Origin: Bacteroidota bacterium
GTDB lineage: Bacteria > Bacteroidota > Bacteroidia > Chitinophagales > Chitinophagaceae
Length of the DNA: 64,000 bases
Assembly (NCBI GenBank): GCA_018267915.1
Contig: JAFDXN010000050.1
Location: forward strand, 1-64,000
Reading direction: 5' to 3'
Position 1 is the stretch's first letter; each line of letters begins with the position of its first letter. Made by a program: the position numbers and the translations under genes. This document shows positions 15,756-24,018 of this stretch, piece after piece. A model generated the notes under the pieces. That model ran no database searches. It saw nothing but the letters and a program-made list of their open reading frames with translations, and was not told the origin of the DNA.

Positions 15756-18700
15756 TTTGTTGTATTCATTTGGTTTAATACATTCTGTACATTAATATAT
15801 TTAGTTACTTCCGTGTTGCCGTAAGGGATAAATATACTGAATGTCTGGCTAATGTTTCCGTAAGGTACTCGAGTTTCTCCATCTCGCATATATGACTGAG
15901 GCCACGCAGATTCGGGCCCAAGCTCTTTTCCAAGCGCTCCTGAAGTAAGGCTAGTAATATTGAATATACTAATTGCCACACCCCCTCTTCGGGCATCATT
16001 GGTAATATTGATGGAAGCGGAACCTACCAATCCAGTAATACTAAATAAAGTGCCAGATTGTTTAAAATCTTGTTTTAATCCCGCTCCGCCAAATTCAAAT
16101 TGTTTACTTACTGGCTTAGATGTATCCTTTAAAAAATCCGTGAGTGCCTCTTTAAGAACTTTAGTTTTATTCTCGATAAACTTATTGCTGATAATACCAT
16201 TTTCAGGAAATGAATAGTTTTCCGGCCCCAAACCTGTAACGAAATTATTCATCAACGCAGCTACAACTCCCAACTCATAGTTCGCAAATTTATTGGCATT
16301 TGATTCACTAACATGAAACATTGTATTTGTATGTACATACAAATTAAACTTGTTTGCAGAAGACGGGTCGGTGTCTGTTTTTATACTATCCCTCTTTTGT
16401 GTAGTAGATGCTCCAATCAGTTTTGGGACTTGAAAGCCGTTGCGAGATACGTTCATGTCTTGTATCTCTGAGTTTATTTTGAAAACTGCGGATTTTCCTG
16501 CCATTCTGGTTAATGACTGGGTAACCGCTTCCGCAGCATTGGCTATTGGTTTTCTTACCGAATTTTGAAAAGATTTAACCCTTTCTACTGACTTTTGGGG
16601 TATATTTCCTAACTCCTCGCCAATTTGTCTCCATGGTACTTGCTCACCCGTTGGGTCAGTAAACCTGATCGGGTTATTATAACAGTACTCGTATGATGAA
16701 GCTGTGAGATCTATAGATTCTCTTTGCAGGTTTCTGCTCGGTTGTTCGTTAAAGGCATTGTATATTTCTGAGTTAACAGGATCTACAGCGCACCATCGCG
16801 CCAGCCAAGGCATATAATATCTGGCTCCTATGTAATAGAATCCCGTTTCTTCATCCCGTTCTTTTCCCGTATATCGATAACGTTTTTGCGAAACAAGGCC
16901 TGTAGTATCTCCCACCTGGAAGCTCGTACTACCGAAGGGATAATACTCCTCGTAGCTTATTACATTGGCGCTATCATCAAGTTCTAAAGATGCTGTGCCT
17001 AAATGACTGCCGAATTGGTAACGCAGTACCTGCACCTCGCCGCTCATGGCAGGATCATAAGTTGGCGTATCTACCAATGCAACTCTTGCGGTATCATCCA
17101 TTACATGCAAGGTTTCGCGCTCAAACAGTATTGCGCTGGTAGGGCTTGCTGTGTCTATCTTGCTGTACATCTCCCATTGGCCAACGTACTTCCGTACATG
17201 CGTGTAGTGTGCGCCATCGTCCACCTTCACTTTGCGCACTCGTTCTCCCCTACTATCGTACTGGTAGTATGCCGTAATGTCGCCGTTCACGATCACTTTC
17301 TCCAGCCTGTTCAGCTCATTATAGGTCATCGCATTTTCCGGCGGGCTGAGCAGTGCATTCCCTAAATGACTCATGCCATCTATCAGGTTGCCACGATTAT
17401 CGTAAGTATAGGTTTCGGTCACTACCGGACTATACAGCACATCGGCTTCGTACAGCCTGTTGCTGCCACTTCCTATTGTGAACTCCCTTGTCCAGTTTTG
17501 TGAACTATCTGTGCAGGTATGCTTCATCTCCAGCATATTACCTACCTCATCGTAACTATAATACTGCACGTACCTGCGCATGGCGGTATAGTCACTAGGC
17601 AGGGGGCTGAGGCCAATGCGTCCTTCATCGCTCCAGCCTCCATCGGGGCCAGGCGGACTGCTGAGGCCTGTATGCTCGCGCCCTTCTGCCTGTATGAGCC
17701 GGTAGAGAGCATCATAAGTGTAGTCGTTATCGGGGCTGACTACTGCGCCGTCAAAATACACAGTTTGCTGAGCGTATTCCTTCTGCAACGTGATATTACC
17801 TACAGGGTCGTACCAGTATTTCAGATCTTGCAGCACCGCGCTATCGCTGCTGCGGGTCGTCCTGATCCGCGTAACACGGAAGGTATTGGGGTCGTACTCA
17901 TAAGTGGTGGTTGCGCCATTCTCATACTGCACTTTGGTGCGCTGGCCTCTGGCATCGTACTCAATGGCATTGATGATATCGGTATCAAATGTGCCTACGT
18001 TGCCGGCATTCTCTACATGTACATGGTAGAGCATGCCGCTGTTCTCATAGGTGTAGGTAGTGATGCCGGCATCGGGCGTGGTAACGCTCATGGGCCGTCC
18101 AAGTGCATCATATGCTATGGCGGTGGTATAAGTGTCACTTTCCATGCCAACTAGGCCAATATCGCTCCAGTCAGGGTGTTCGGTAAATATGCCTGTAAAT
18201 TGCCTGACGCTCGTTAATGGTTGACCCTTAAAGTCGTAATCCGGCATAGTTTGGCTACCCGCACCGTCGTATATTATATAGGGTTTACCGCGTAGGTTGT
18301 GGTCGGTATCATCCACCTGGTCTTCGCCATACAGCATCACTTCCAGCACCTTGTTGCCGGTGCCGGGATCCACCTCCTTGGTCAGTGTCCTGCGCAATTC
18401 GTCGTAAGTGAAGTGGAATTGCCTGTTGTCGGCATCCCAGGCATATAGGGGCTGGCCGTCGGCAGCGGTGAGCATATGCTGCGTGCCGCTGTCCACACTT
18501 ATTTGTTTCAGTACCGCCTTCACCAAATTGTAGTCATAGGTAAGCGGGGTGAGGCCGCGCGCATCATGCACCGCCAATCTGTCGTTCATGATGTCCAGGT
18601 CCACATAGCTGTGGTAATAGAAGTCGGTCCATACCGCGGCTACAATATAGCGGTTGTGCTGGATGGTATAGAAAGGTCTGGCTAAGGTATCGAGGTACAC

Positions 18701-21700
18701 CGTAGTTGGTGTGCTGTCGTGCTCGGCTGCTTTCGCTGCTGCATCCTGTTCCTCGGTACTTCCTGCCGCATGTGCGGTATACCAGTCGCTATCCAGTACG
18801 GTATCGTTATTGTCATAAGTGACTTGCGTCCATGCGTCCCATACCGTTTTGGTATAGCTTCCGTCAGGCAGGTCTGTGCGCTCTACCCGTCCCAAGGGGT
18901 CGTAATGTATCTTAGGGCTAACACCCACCGCCAGCGCTGCCTCGTTACTATCGTAGGCATGTGTGCTGCTGAAATAAGGCTCGAACTGCATCACTGCCTT
19001 CCCTTTATTGTTGTATAACGTTTTACCATTACCTATCCAGCGTGGGTCATGGGTATCAGGGTCGTCCGCGGCCTGTGTCTTGTGCATGGCCAGCCTGCCC
19101 AGCCCGTCGGTATAGGTAAAGCGCATCATCAGCGGACTGTCTATGCTGTTATCCACGCAGTATTGGTGATGCAGTTCACGTGCGATCATAGCAACCGCGG
19201 TAGGCTGCGTTTCCAGATCATATACGCAGCGCCATGTTGCGTTTTGCAATAGGTCGGCTGCATACGATTTAGGGTCTATCCAGAATGCGGCCTGGTTGCT
19301 CTTATCCGTAGTATCTTCGGGGTCTATGCCGTCCAGTTCATCGGCTTCGTTGCCTTTGCCTTTTACGGCCATAGCTACCGGCATACAAAGGCCATCGTAC
19401 AGTATCTCGCTAATGTTCTCATTCATATCCTGCATCGAGCTGGGCTGCAGGCAGCGCCAGTCATATGCAAGTACGGTATTTACATTGTCCTTTGCATCGG
19501 TAACGCTCTGGGGCAGCAGGTAATAATTCTCGGTACCGTTGAACCACCAGGACACCTGCGTGAGGTTACCCCAGGGATCGAAGAAACCGACCGGCGTGTA
19601 GAACTGGATAGTAGGGTCATCGTATTGCTGGGTACCACCGGGCAACCATACCCAATCATCAGGATCAGGTGGCGAACCTGCAAAAAGATCAGTAGCCATA
19701 TAGGTCACATGACCTGAACGCAAATAGCCCCCTTCGTCCAGCATGTCTTCGGTTATTTTGTCATCGTTGTAAAAATAGTGTCCGGACACAAGGTTGCCGT
19801 CACTGAAGGCGAGCGTATATTGCCTGTATGGAAGTGCCAGCGAGTCGAAGTCGCCCAACGAAAGCGGCGTAACGGCATCGTTATCCAGGTACAAGGTGCG
19901 GACACAGGACAATTGCCGTTTTTCATGAATACTATTGTCCGGTGGGCTTACGGGCGTTGAGGGCGCCGTACCAAAGCTGATGGTAGTGGCCGCCGCCGCT
20001 GCGTCCCTGACAAGGTCCGGTACCCAGATAGCTGTGCCGAAATTGGCGCTGTAAAGCTGGTAGCTATCTACCTGGTATGGGACACAGAGGTGATAGTCGC
20101 TATCCGTATCAAAAATATCGGCAGTGTATTTGGTCGCAGTATAGGTGGCCAGGTTCTCCTGCTGCACTTCGGTATCGTCCACCTCTGTAACGCCGGAGCT
20201 GCCGCTACGCGGATAAGCTATTTTTGCAGCGGCGATCACGTCTCCGAAATCATTTACTTCCAGCACTATGTCATGCAGTATGCGCGGGTCGCTGTCGATC
20301 CGCTCCGTATGCCACACCAGATTTTCCTGCTGGTGGCTGAAGAATGAGGCATAGCGATTGCTTCCCTGGGCTTGCACCAGTTTTATTATATAACTGTTTG
20401 CGGTCACCATATAGGGTTTGCCTTCCAGCCCGCTGCCGTCCTGTGCGTACACTTCCTGCCTCAGGGCCTGTCCCTTTAAGGCTCGGTGCGCCTCGCGTAA
20501 TTCCAGTGCGCTCAAGCCGTCCGGGAAAGCGGCCACGGTATCCAGTTTCCAGTTATCACTGTTGTAGTATTCCGTTGCGAACTTTTCCAGCAATGTGCCC
20601 TCCAGCATCCATGCACCCGTATGATACCAGGTCTTGGTAAGTACAGGATACTGATCGAGCTGGTTTGTTTCATCCAGATGGGCAACGTCAGTATCTGTAC
20701 TTTCCACCCGGCCGAAGCCACGGAATTCCCGTTCTTCGTGATCATAATATCCATGATGATAGGTATAGGTCTGAGTATAGGATGTATCGCTTACATCATC
20801 CGAAGTAGTTATTTGCTGTACGCAATGGACCGGGAAGGGCAGGCGCGTAGCCCAGGGCGCGCCCGCTGATTTATCTTCCAGGTAATATTTTGTTGAGTTT
20901 TTGTAGGTCAATGCCACTGTCTTGCCCATCCCGTTGCGATAGGATGTCATCAGGTAAGGCTTATTACCACCCATCAGGTCGATGTAGCGCATAGGCGCAT
21001 AGCGGTGTTGCGGCAAGGGCGAGCTCCATACGATACAGCCTGTGCCATTGCCAAGAAAATCCATGATCCCGATCTTGCTGTACTGGTCGGTGCCCGGCAG
21101 AGGATTGATGACCGTCGCATCGCTGAGCGCATTGCCCGACAGGTTGATCCACGCCGTACACTTGTTGCCGCCCAGGTAGATGACATCGGCGGCACCTGTG
21201 CCGCTGATATCGGCCACGGTGAGGTACATGGGGTTAAATAGGTCCGGGCGATCAAAGATCGGTGCGTTGCTCATGGTCACTTTCATACCAAAGCGGCCAT
21301 AGCCCAGGTTGGGCCAGTAGCATACCTCTCCGTTCTTGATGCGCACGATATCTGTCATGCCGTCACCGTTCATGTCGGCCAGGAAGATGCTTTGCACCTG
21401 GTCGTTGAGCAGTAGGCACGGGCCTTTTTCCTCATCAAAGAAAGTTTGTGCATTGCCCCCGATATCAAAGCCATCGGTTCCCTCATTCGCATACCAGGTC
21501 CAAGCCCGGTCTTCGGTGATCAATACATCGGCACGGCCGTCACCGTTCAGGTCCAGCATTTTGGTGTAGGGGCTGTTCCAGTCGATGTTGATGTTCTTTT
21601 TGAATGGGCGAAAGCTTTGCCACTCCTGGTCATCATCTAGTTCGTAATAGCCTTGTAGGGAGCCTGTGCGGCTCACTACCTGCCTGCGGCCATCGGCATC

Positions 21701-23233
21701 GAGATCCTGCCATTGCAGGTTACTGCCCAGTCCGTTAAGGGACGGTTTTGGTGCAACAGCCAAGGCAGGGGTAAAATGACCATCGCCGAGATTCGTTTTA
21801 TAGAACCAGCCGTTGGCCTGTTCGGTCAAAATGCCGGGTAAACCTTCGCCATAGAGGTCTATCCACTGGTAGGCGCCTGTAAGGCCCTGCGGCGCGTTTT
21901 TTGCATCTTCCTTAGATACGTTCTGAATCCGCGTGTCCCATTCGAGCAACTGGTAGTCCATGGTCATGGCCGGTAAGGAACGTTTTATGTAATCTCCGTC
22001 CTTTTCGCTGTAGCCGTTCTGTATGAAGGAGGTGATGAAGTCAGCCTCGGCGTACTCATCCGGGGTATCGTCATGGTGGTACACGATGTCCAGAGAGCGG
22101 ACAAGACGGGCTTCGGGATCGACCGGTGGGCTGCCGGTGATCATCTCACGGAAATAGTGGAACATGAGTATCCTGCGACAGCGGCGGTAAGTACGTATCT
22201 CAAACCCTGCATGGAAGTCCGAAAAGGGGTCCTTACGGCAGGGCCAGTGATCGTTGATCGAGGGCGTTAAGGTATCTACAGTCGTTCCGGTGTGATGCTC
22301 ATAATCCAGCACCGCCTCCATCCAGAACACGTCCGTAGTAGGCAGCTCGGGCATGTATACGTCTATGCCTGCATCCATGTAAGGATCCCGGTTGCAGTAT
22401 TTTACGCGTTTCAGGTATCTATTGGTGAATGTCTCCGGATAGTTCAGACGGTTGCGTTCGTGTACTTTGGTCGGCACATTGTCCATGTCTTCGGCCATGT
22501 ACTCATACAGCTGCATATTGCCCTTGTGGTCGTAGCTTAGCTGAGGCAGCCACCTGAAAATGCGCTTTTCGTCCTGCGGGTCGCTGATACGGCCATCGCT
22601 GGTCAGACCGTAATAAGTGACCACGTTGTCGCGGGTCGTAACGCGCCACCAACTGCCTGCCGTATCATCGTGGGTTATATGCTCTATGCGGGCGAACAAT
22701 CCTTCAATGCGCGGACGGTACCTTTTTACGTGGTAGGTAATAGCTGGAGAGCCATAATCAACATCGTTAGACGAAACAGGCACCAGGTCTTCTGCACCTG
22801 CCAGCAGGAAGACATCGCTTTCTGCGGCATCATTATATTGGGGCAGTTTTTTGTCTGTTTTTCTTTGTATCGCTGGCAGGCTCAGGCCCCAGCCAAGTCC
22901 GAATTCGCTGTTGCCGCTGCCCGAGTTGTATTGCAAGGACAACGCAGGCGTAAATCCGCCTCGTCCGGGTGTTAAAGGCAGGGCCACCTGCAGGGAGGCA
23001 GTGCCATTGACGGCATTGACGGTGAATTTCTCATCAATGCCCTTCAAAGCACCACCGCCTTTAGGCAGGTTTATGGTAGGTGCAGCCGATTTATAGTAGG
23101 GGCTTTTTTCATCGCCCTGGTTGTTATCGTTGTTGAGGTTGGAATACGTGTCCAACGGATAGGCCTTAGCTCCGTTTTGCTGGGAAGCGGCCTGAGGCCC
23201 TGCAGCGGCAGGTTTATTATTTTCCTGGTTCAT
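15752..23233 (-). CDS. Tc toxin TcB-TcC fusion (SpvB/Rhs-core cocoon with variable cargo)
   Basis: This 2493-residue protein combines TcB and TcC, which form the hollow cocoon that carries and releases a toxic enzyme through TcA. The SpvB-like domain is about residues 45-330 (GGALKGIDEKFTVNAVNGTA, LSLQYNSGSGNSEFGLGWGL). Propeller blades with calcium-type motifs follow (LDLNGDGRADVL near 557, ADMNGDGMTDIV near 619). Rhs/YD repeats run from about 1400 to the core GKERDEETGFYYIGARYY near 2124. The closing aspartyl protease keeps the second motif DPTG (2193-2196); the first reads DPVN, and the two are about 42 residues apart, wider than usual. The last 297 residues are an unrecognised cargo with much lower GC. 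No signal peptide is present. Confidence 0.93.
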   Translation of the reverse strand: MNQENNKPAAAGPQAASQQNGAKAYPLDTYSNLNNDNNQGDEKSPYYKSAAPTINLPKGGGALKGIDEKFTVNAVNGTASLQVALPLTPGRGGFTPALSLQYNSGSGNSEFGLGWGLSLPAIQRKTDKKLPQYNDAAESDVFLLAGAEDLVPVSSNDVDYGSPAITYHVKRYRPRIEGLFARIEHITHDDTAGSWWRVTTRDNVVTYYGLTSDGRISDPQDEKRIFRWLPQLSYDHKGNMQLYEYMAEDMDNVPTKVHERNRLNYPETFTNRYLKRVKYCNRDPYMDAGIDVYMPELPTTDVFWMEAVLDYEHHTGTTVDTLTPSINDHWPCRKDPFSDFHAGFEIRTYRRCRRILMFHYFREMITGSPPVDPEARLVRSLDIVYHHDDTPDEYAEADFITSFIQNGYSEKDGDYIKRSLPAMTMDYQLLEWDTRIQNVSKEDAKNAPQGLTGAYQWIDLYGEGLPGILTEQANGWFYKTNLGDGHFTPALAVAPKPSLNGLGSNLQWQDLDADGRRQVVSRTGSLQGYYELDDDQEWQSFRPFKKNINIDWNSPYTKMLDLNGDGRADVLITEDRAWTWYANEGTDGFDIGGNAQTFFDEEKGPCLLLNDQVQSIFLADMNGDGMTDIVRIKNGEVCYWPNLGYGRFGMKVTMSNAPIFDRPDLFNPMYLTVADISGTGAADVIYLGGNKCTAWINLSGNALSDATVINPLPGTDQYSKIGIMDFLGNGTGCIVWSSPLPQHRYAPMRYIDLMGGNKPYLMTSYRNGMGKTVALTYKNSTKYYLEDKSAGAPWATRLPFPVHCVQQITTSDDVSDTSYTQTYTYHHGYYDHEEREFRGFGRVESTDTDVAHLDETNQLDQYPVLTKTWYHTGAWMLEGTLLEKFATEYYNSDNWKLDTVAAFPDGLSALELREAHRALKGQALRQEVYAQDGSGLEGKPYMVTANSYIIKLVQAQGSNRYASFFSHQQENLVWHTERIDSDPRILHDIVLEVNDFGDVIAAAKIAYPRSGSSGVTEVDDTEVQQENLATYTATKYTADIFDTDSDYHLCVPYQVDSYQLYSANFGTAIWVPDLVRDAAAAATTISFGTAPSTPVSPPDNSIHEKRQLSCVRTLYLDNDAVTPLSLGDFDSLALPYRQYTLAFSDGNLVSGHYFYNDDKITEDMLDEGGYLRSGHVTYMATDLFAGSPPDPDDWVWLPGGTQQYDDPTIQFYTPVGFFDPWGNLTQVSWWFNGTENYYLLPQSVTDAKDNVNTVLAYDWRCLQPSSMQDMNENISEILYDGLCMPVAMAVKGKGNEADELDGIDPEDTTDKSNQAAFWIDPKSYAADLLQNATWRCVYDLETQPTAVAMIARELHHQYCVDNSIDSPLMMRFTYTDGLGRLAMHKTQAADDPDTHDPRWIGNGKTLYNNKGKAVMQFEPYFSSTHAYDSNEAALAVGVSPKIHYDPLGRVERTDLPDGSYTKTVWDAWTQVTYDNNDTVLDSDWYTAHAAGSTEEQDAAAKAAEHDSTPTTVYLDTLARPFYTIQHNRYIVAAVWTDFYYHSYVDLDIMNDRLAVHDARGLTPLTYDYNLVKAVLKQISVDSGTQHMLTAADGQPLYAWDADNRQFHFTYDELRRTLTKEVDPGTGNKVLEVMLYGEDQVDDTDHNLRGKPYIIYDGAGSQTMPDYDFKGQPLTSVRQFTGIFTEHPDWSDIGLVGMESDTYTTAIAYDALGRPMSVTTPDAGITTYTYENSGMLYHVHVENAGNVGTFDTDIINAIEYDARGQRTKVQYENGATTTYEYDPNTFRVTRIRTTRSSDSAVLQDLKYWYDPVGNITLQKEYAQQTVYFDGAVVSPDNDYTYDALYRLIQAEGREHTGLSSPPGPDGGWSDEGRIGLSPLPSDYTAMRRYVQYYSYDEVGNMLEMKHTCTDSSQNWTREFTIGSGSNRLYEADVLYSPVVTETYTYDNRGNLIDGMSHLGNALLSPPENAMTYNELNRLEKVIVNGDITAYYQYDSRGERVRKVKVDDGAHYTHVRKYVGQWEMYSKIDTASPTSAILFERETLHVMDDTARVALVDTPTYDPAMSGEVQVLRYQFGSHLGTASLELDDSANVISYEEYYPFGSTSFQVGDTTGLVSQKRYRYTGKERDEETGFYYIGARYYMPWLARWCAVDPVNSEIYNAFNEQPSRNLQRESIDLTASSYEYCYNNPIRFTDPTGEQVPWRQIGEELGNIPQKSVERVKSFQNSVRKPIANAAEAVTQSLTRMAGKSAVFKINSEIQDMNVSRNGFQVPKLIGASTTQKRDSIKTDTDPSSANKFNLYVHTNTMFHVSESNANKFANYELGVVAALMNNFVTGLGPENYSFPENGIISNKFIENKTKVLKEALTDFLKDTSKPVSKQFEFGGAGLKQDFKQSGTLFSITGLVGSASINITNDARRGGVAISIFNITSLTSGALGKELGPESAWPQSYMRDGETRVPYGNISQTFSIFIPYGNTEVTKYINVQNVLNQMNTTK

Positions 23234-23296
23234 AAAGACCCGGTTTAATTGGTTTCAAAGAAGAATGTAAGTTTCCGATAGCGGGTGAATAGATAG

Positions 23297-23335
23297 AAAA
23301 GCTGCCATGCCTGTCCGGCAGGCATGGCAGCTTTT
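23297..23335. terminator. Strong hairpin between the 205-residue gene and the TcB-TcC gene
   Basis: A perfect 17-bp stem (arms 23297-23313 and 23319-23335, loop TCCGG on the plus strand) with A/T runs at both edges has the shape of an intrinsic terminator. It begins five bases after the stop of the 205-residue gene on the minus strand, inside the toxin operon. Partial read-through would lower TcB-TcC expression relative to TcA. Confidence 0.8.
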
Positions 23336-23340
23336 AGCAA

Positions 23341-23958
23341 TTAACCTCCTGTGTAGTCGCCGGCTAATACTCTTGCGAGCGCATCGGCATCATAGTTAGA
23401 GATGGTCCCCAGTACCGAATCGATGGTCAATACCCTCACATTGGCGGGATTATCCTCACCGTCTGCGAGCGGATTGTCCTCCGGGTCATGGGATGGCTGC
23501 AATTTGAGCAGCGAAGGCTGATAGCCAACCAATGCGTCAAACGAATGATAGCCATAGTACACAGCAGGAGCGCTACCGGGCCATCCGCTGCCTACATTGT
23601 CGGCACTCAGCTTCACCCAGATATTGGGAGGAAGCATGGCCAGGATACCTTGCAGGCCTGTCGTCACCGCGTCCATGTCCGCCTGTATGCTGTTGCGAGT
23701 CGAGTTCAGCGTCGCATAATAGCTGGCAATGTCCGCACGGTAGGTGTCCCAAGTGCTTTCATCATCCACCATCACTGGACGTGTAGGCTCAATCAGAGTG
23801 CCGTCCGGGGTGCAGAGCGTGTTCATCAGGGTGTTAACATTGTCATGAAGCGTGCCGAGGAGTTTGTCGGTCACAACGTCTGTGATAGCGTCGAAGATAT
23901 CCTGGTAGGCGATATCTGCGGGCAGTTGCGGAGCAGGATAATATTTTGGTGCTGCCAT
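23341..23958 (-). CDS. Unrecognised 205-residue protein between TcA and TcB-TcC
   Basis: The protein has no signal peptide or membrane helix. It starts MAAPKYYPAPQLPADIAYQD, and its first 130 residues are largely helical with regular D/T spacing (DVVTDKLLGTLHDNVNTLMN). The rest is richer in Pro, Gly and Asp (PAVYYGYHSFDALVGYQPSL) and ends with LARVLAGDYTGG. I do not recognise a family. Its place between the two toxin components, 60 bases after TcA and just before a terminator, suggests it is made in TcA-like amounts and acts as a chaperone, structural adaptor or assembly factor. Confidence 0.7.
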   Translation of the reverse strand: MAAPKYYPAPQLPADIAYQDIFDAITDVVTDKLLGTLHDNVNTLMNTLCTPDGTLIEPTRPVMVDDESTWDTYRADIASYYATLNSTRNSIQADMDAVTTGLQGILAMLPPNIWVKLSADNVGSGWPGSAPAVYYGYHSFDALVGYQPSLLKLQPSHDPEDNPLADGEDNPANVRVLTIDSVLGTISNYDADALARVLAGDYTGG

Positions 23959-24018
23959 AACTTGTTGTTTTTATTGGTTAATGAAAATTGTTTTTAAAAT
24001 ATGATAATCATTTGATCG

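Noticed and set aside
17003..18154. Plus-strand open frames opposite the Rhs region (up to about 211 codons)
   Set aside because: They are antisense shadows of the high-GC repeat coding region; no start signals or family patterns were seen.
15752..23233. An actin ADP-ribosyltransferase as cargo, as in SpvB
   Set aside because: Only the SpvB N-terminal domain is present; the C-terminal 297 residues show no ExE motif or R-S-E pattern that I can see.
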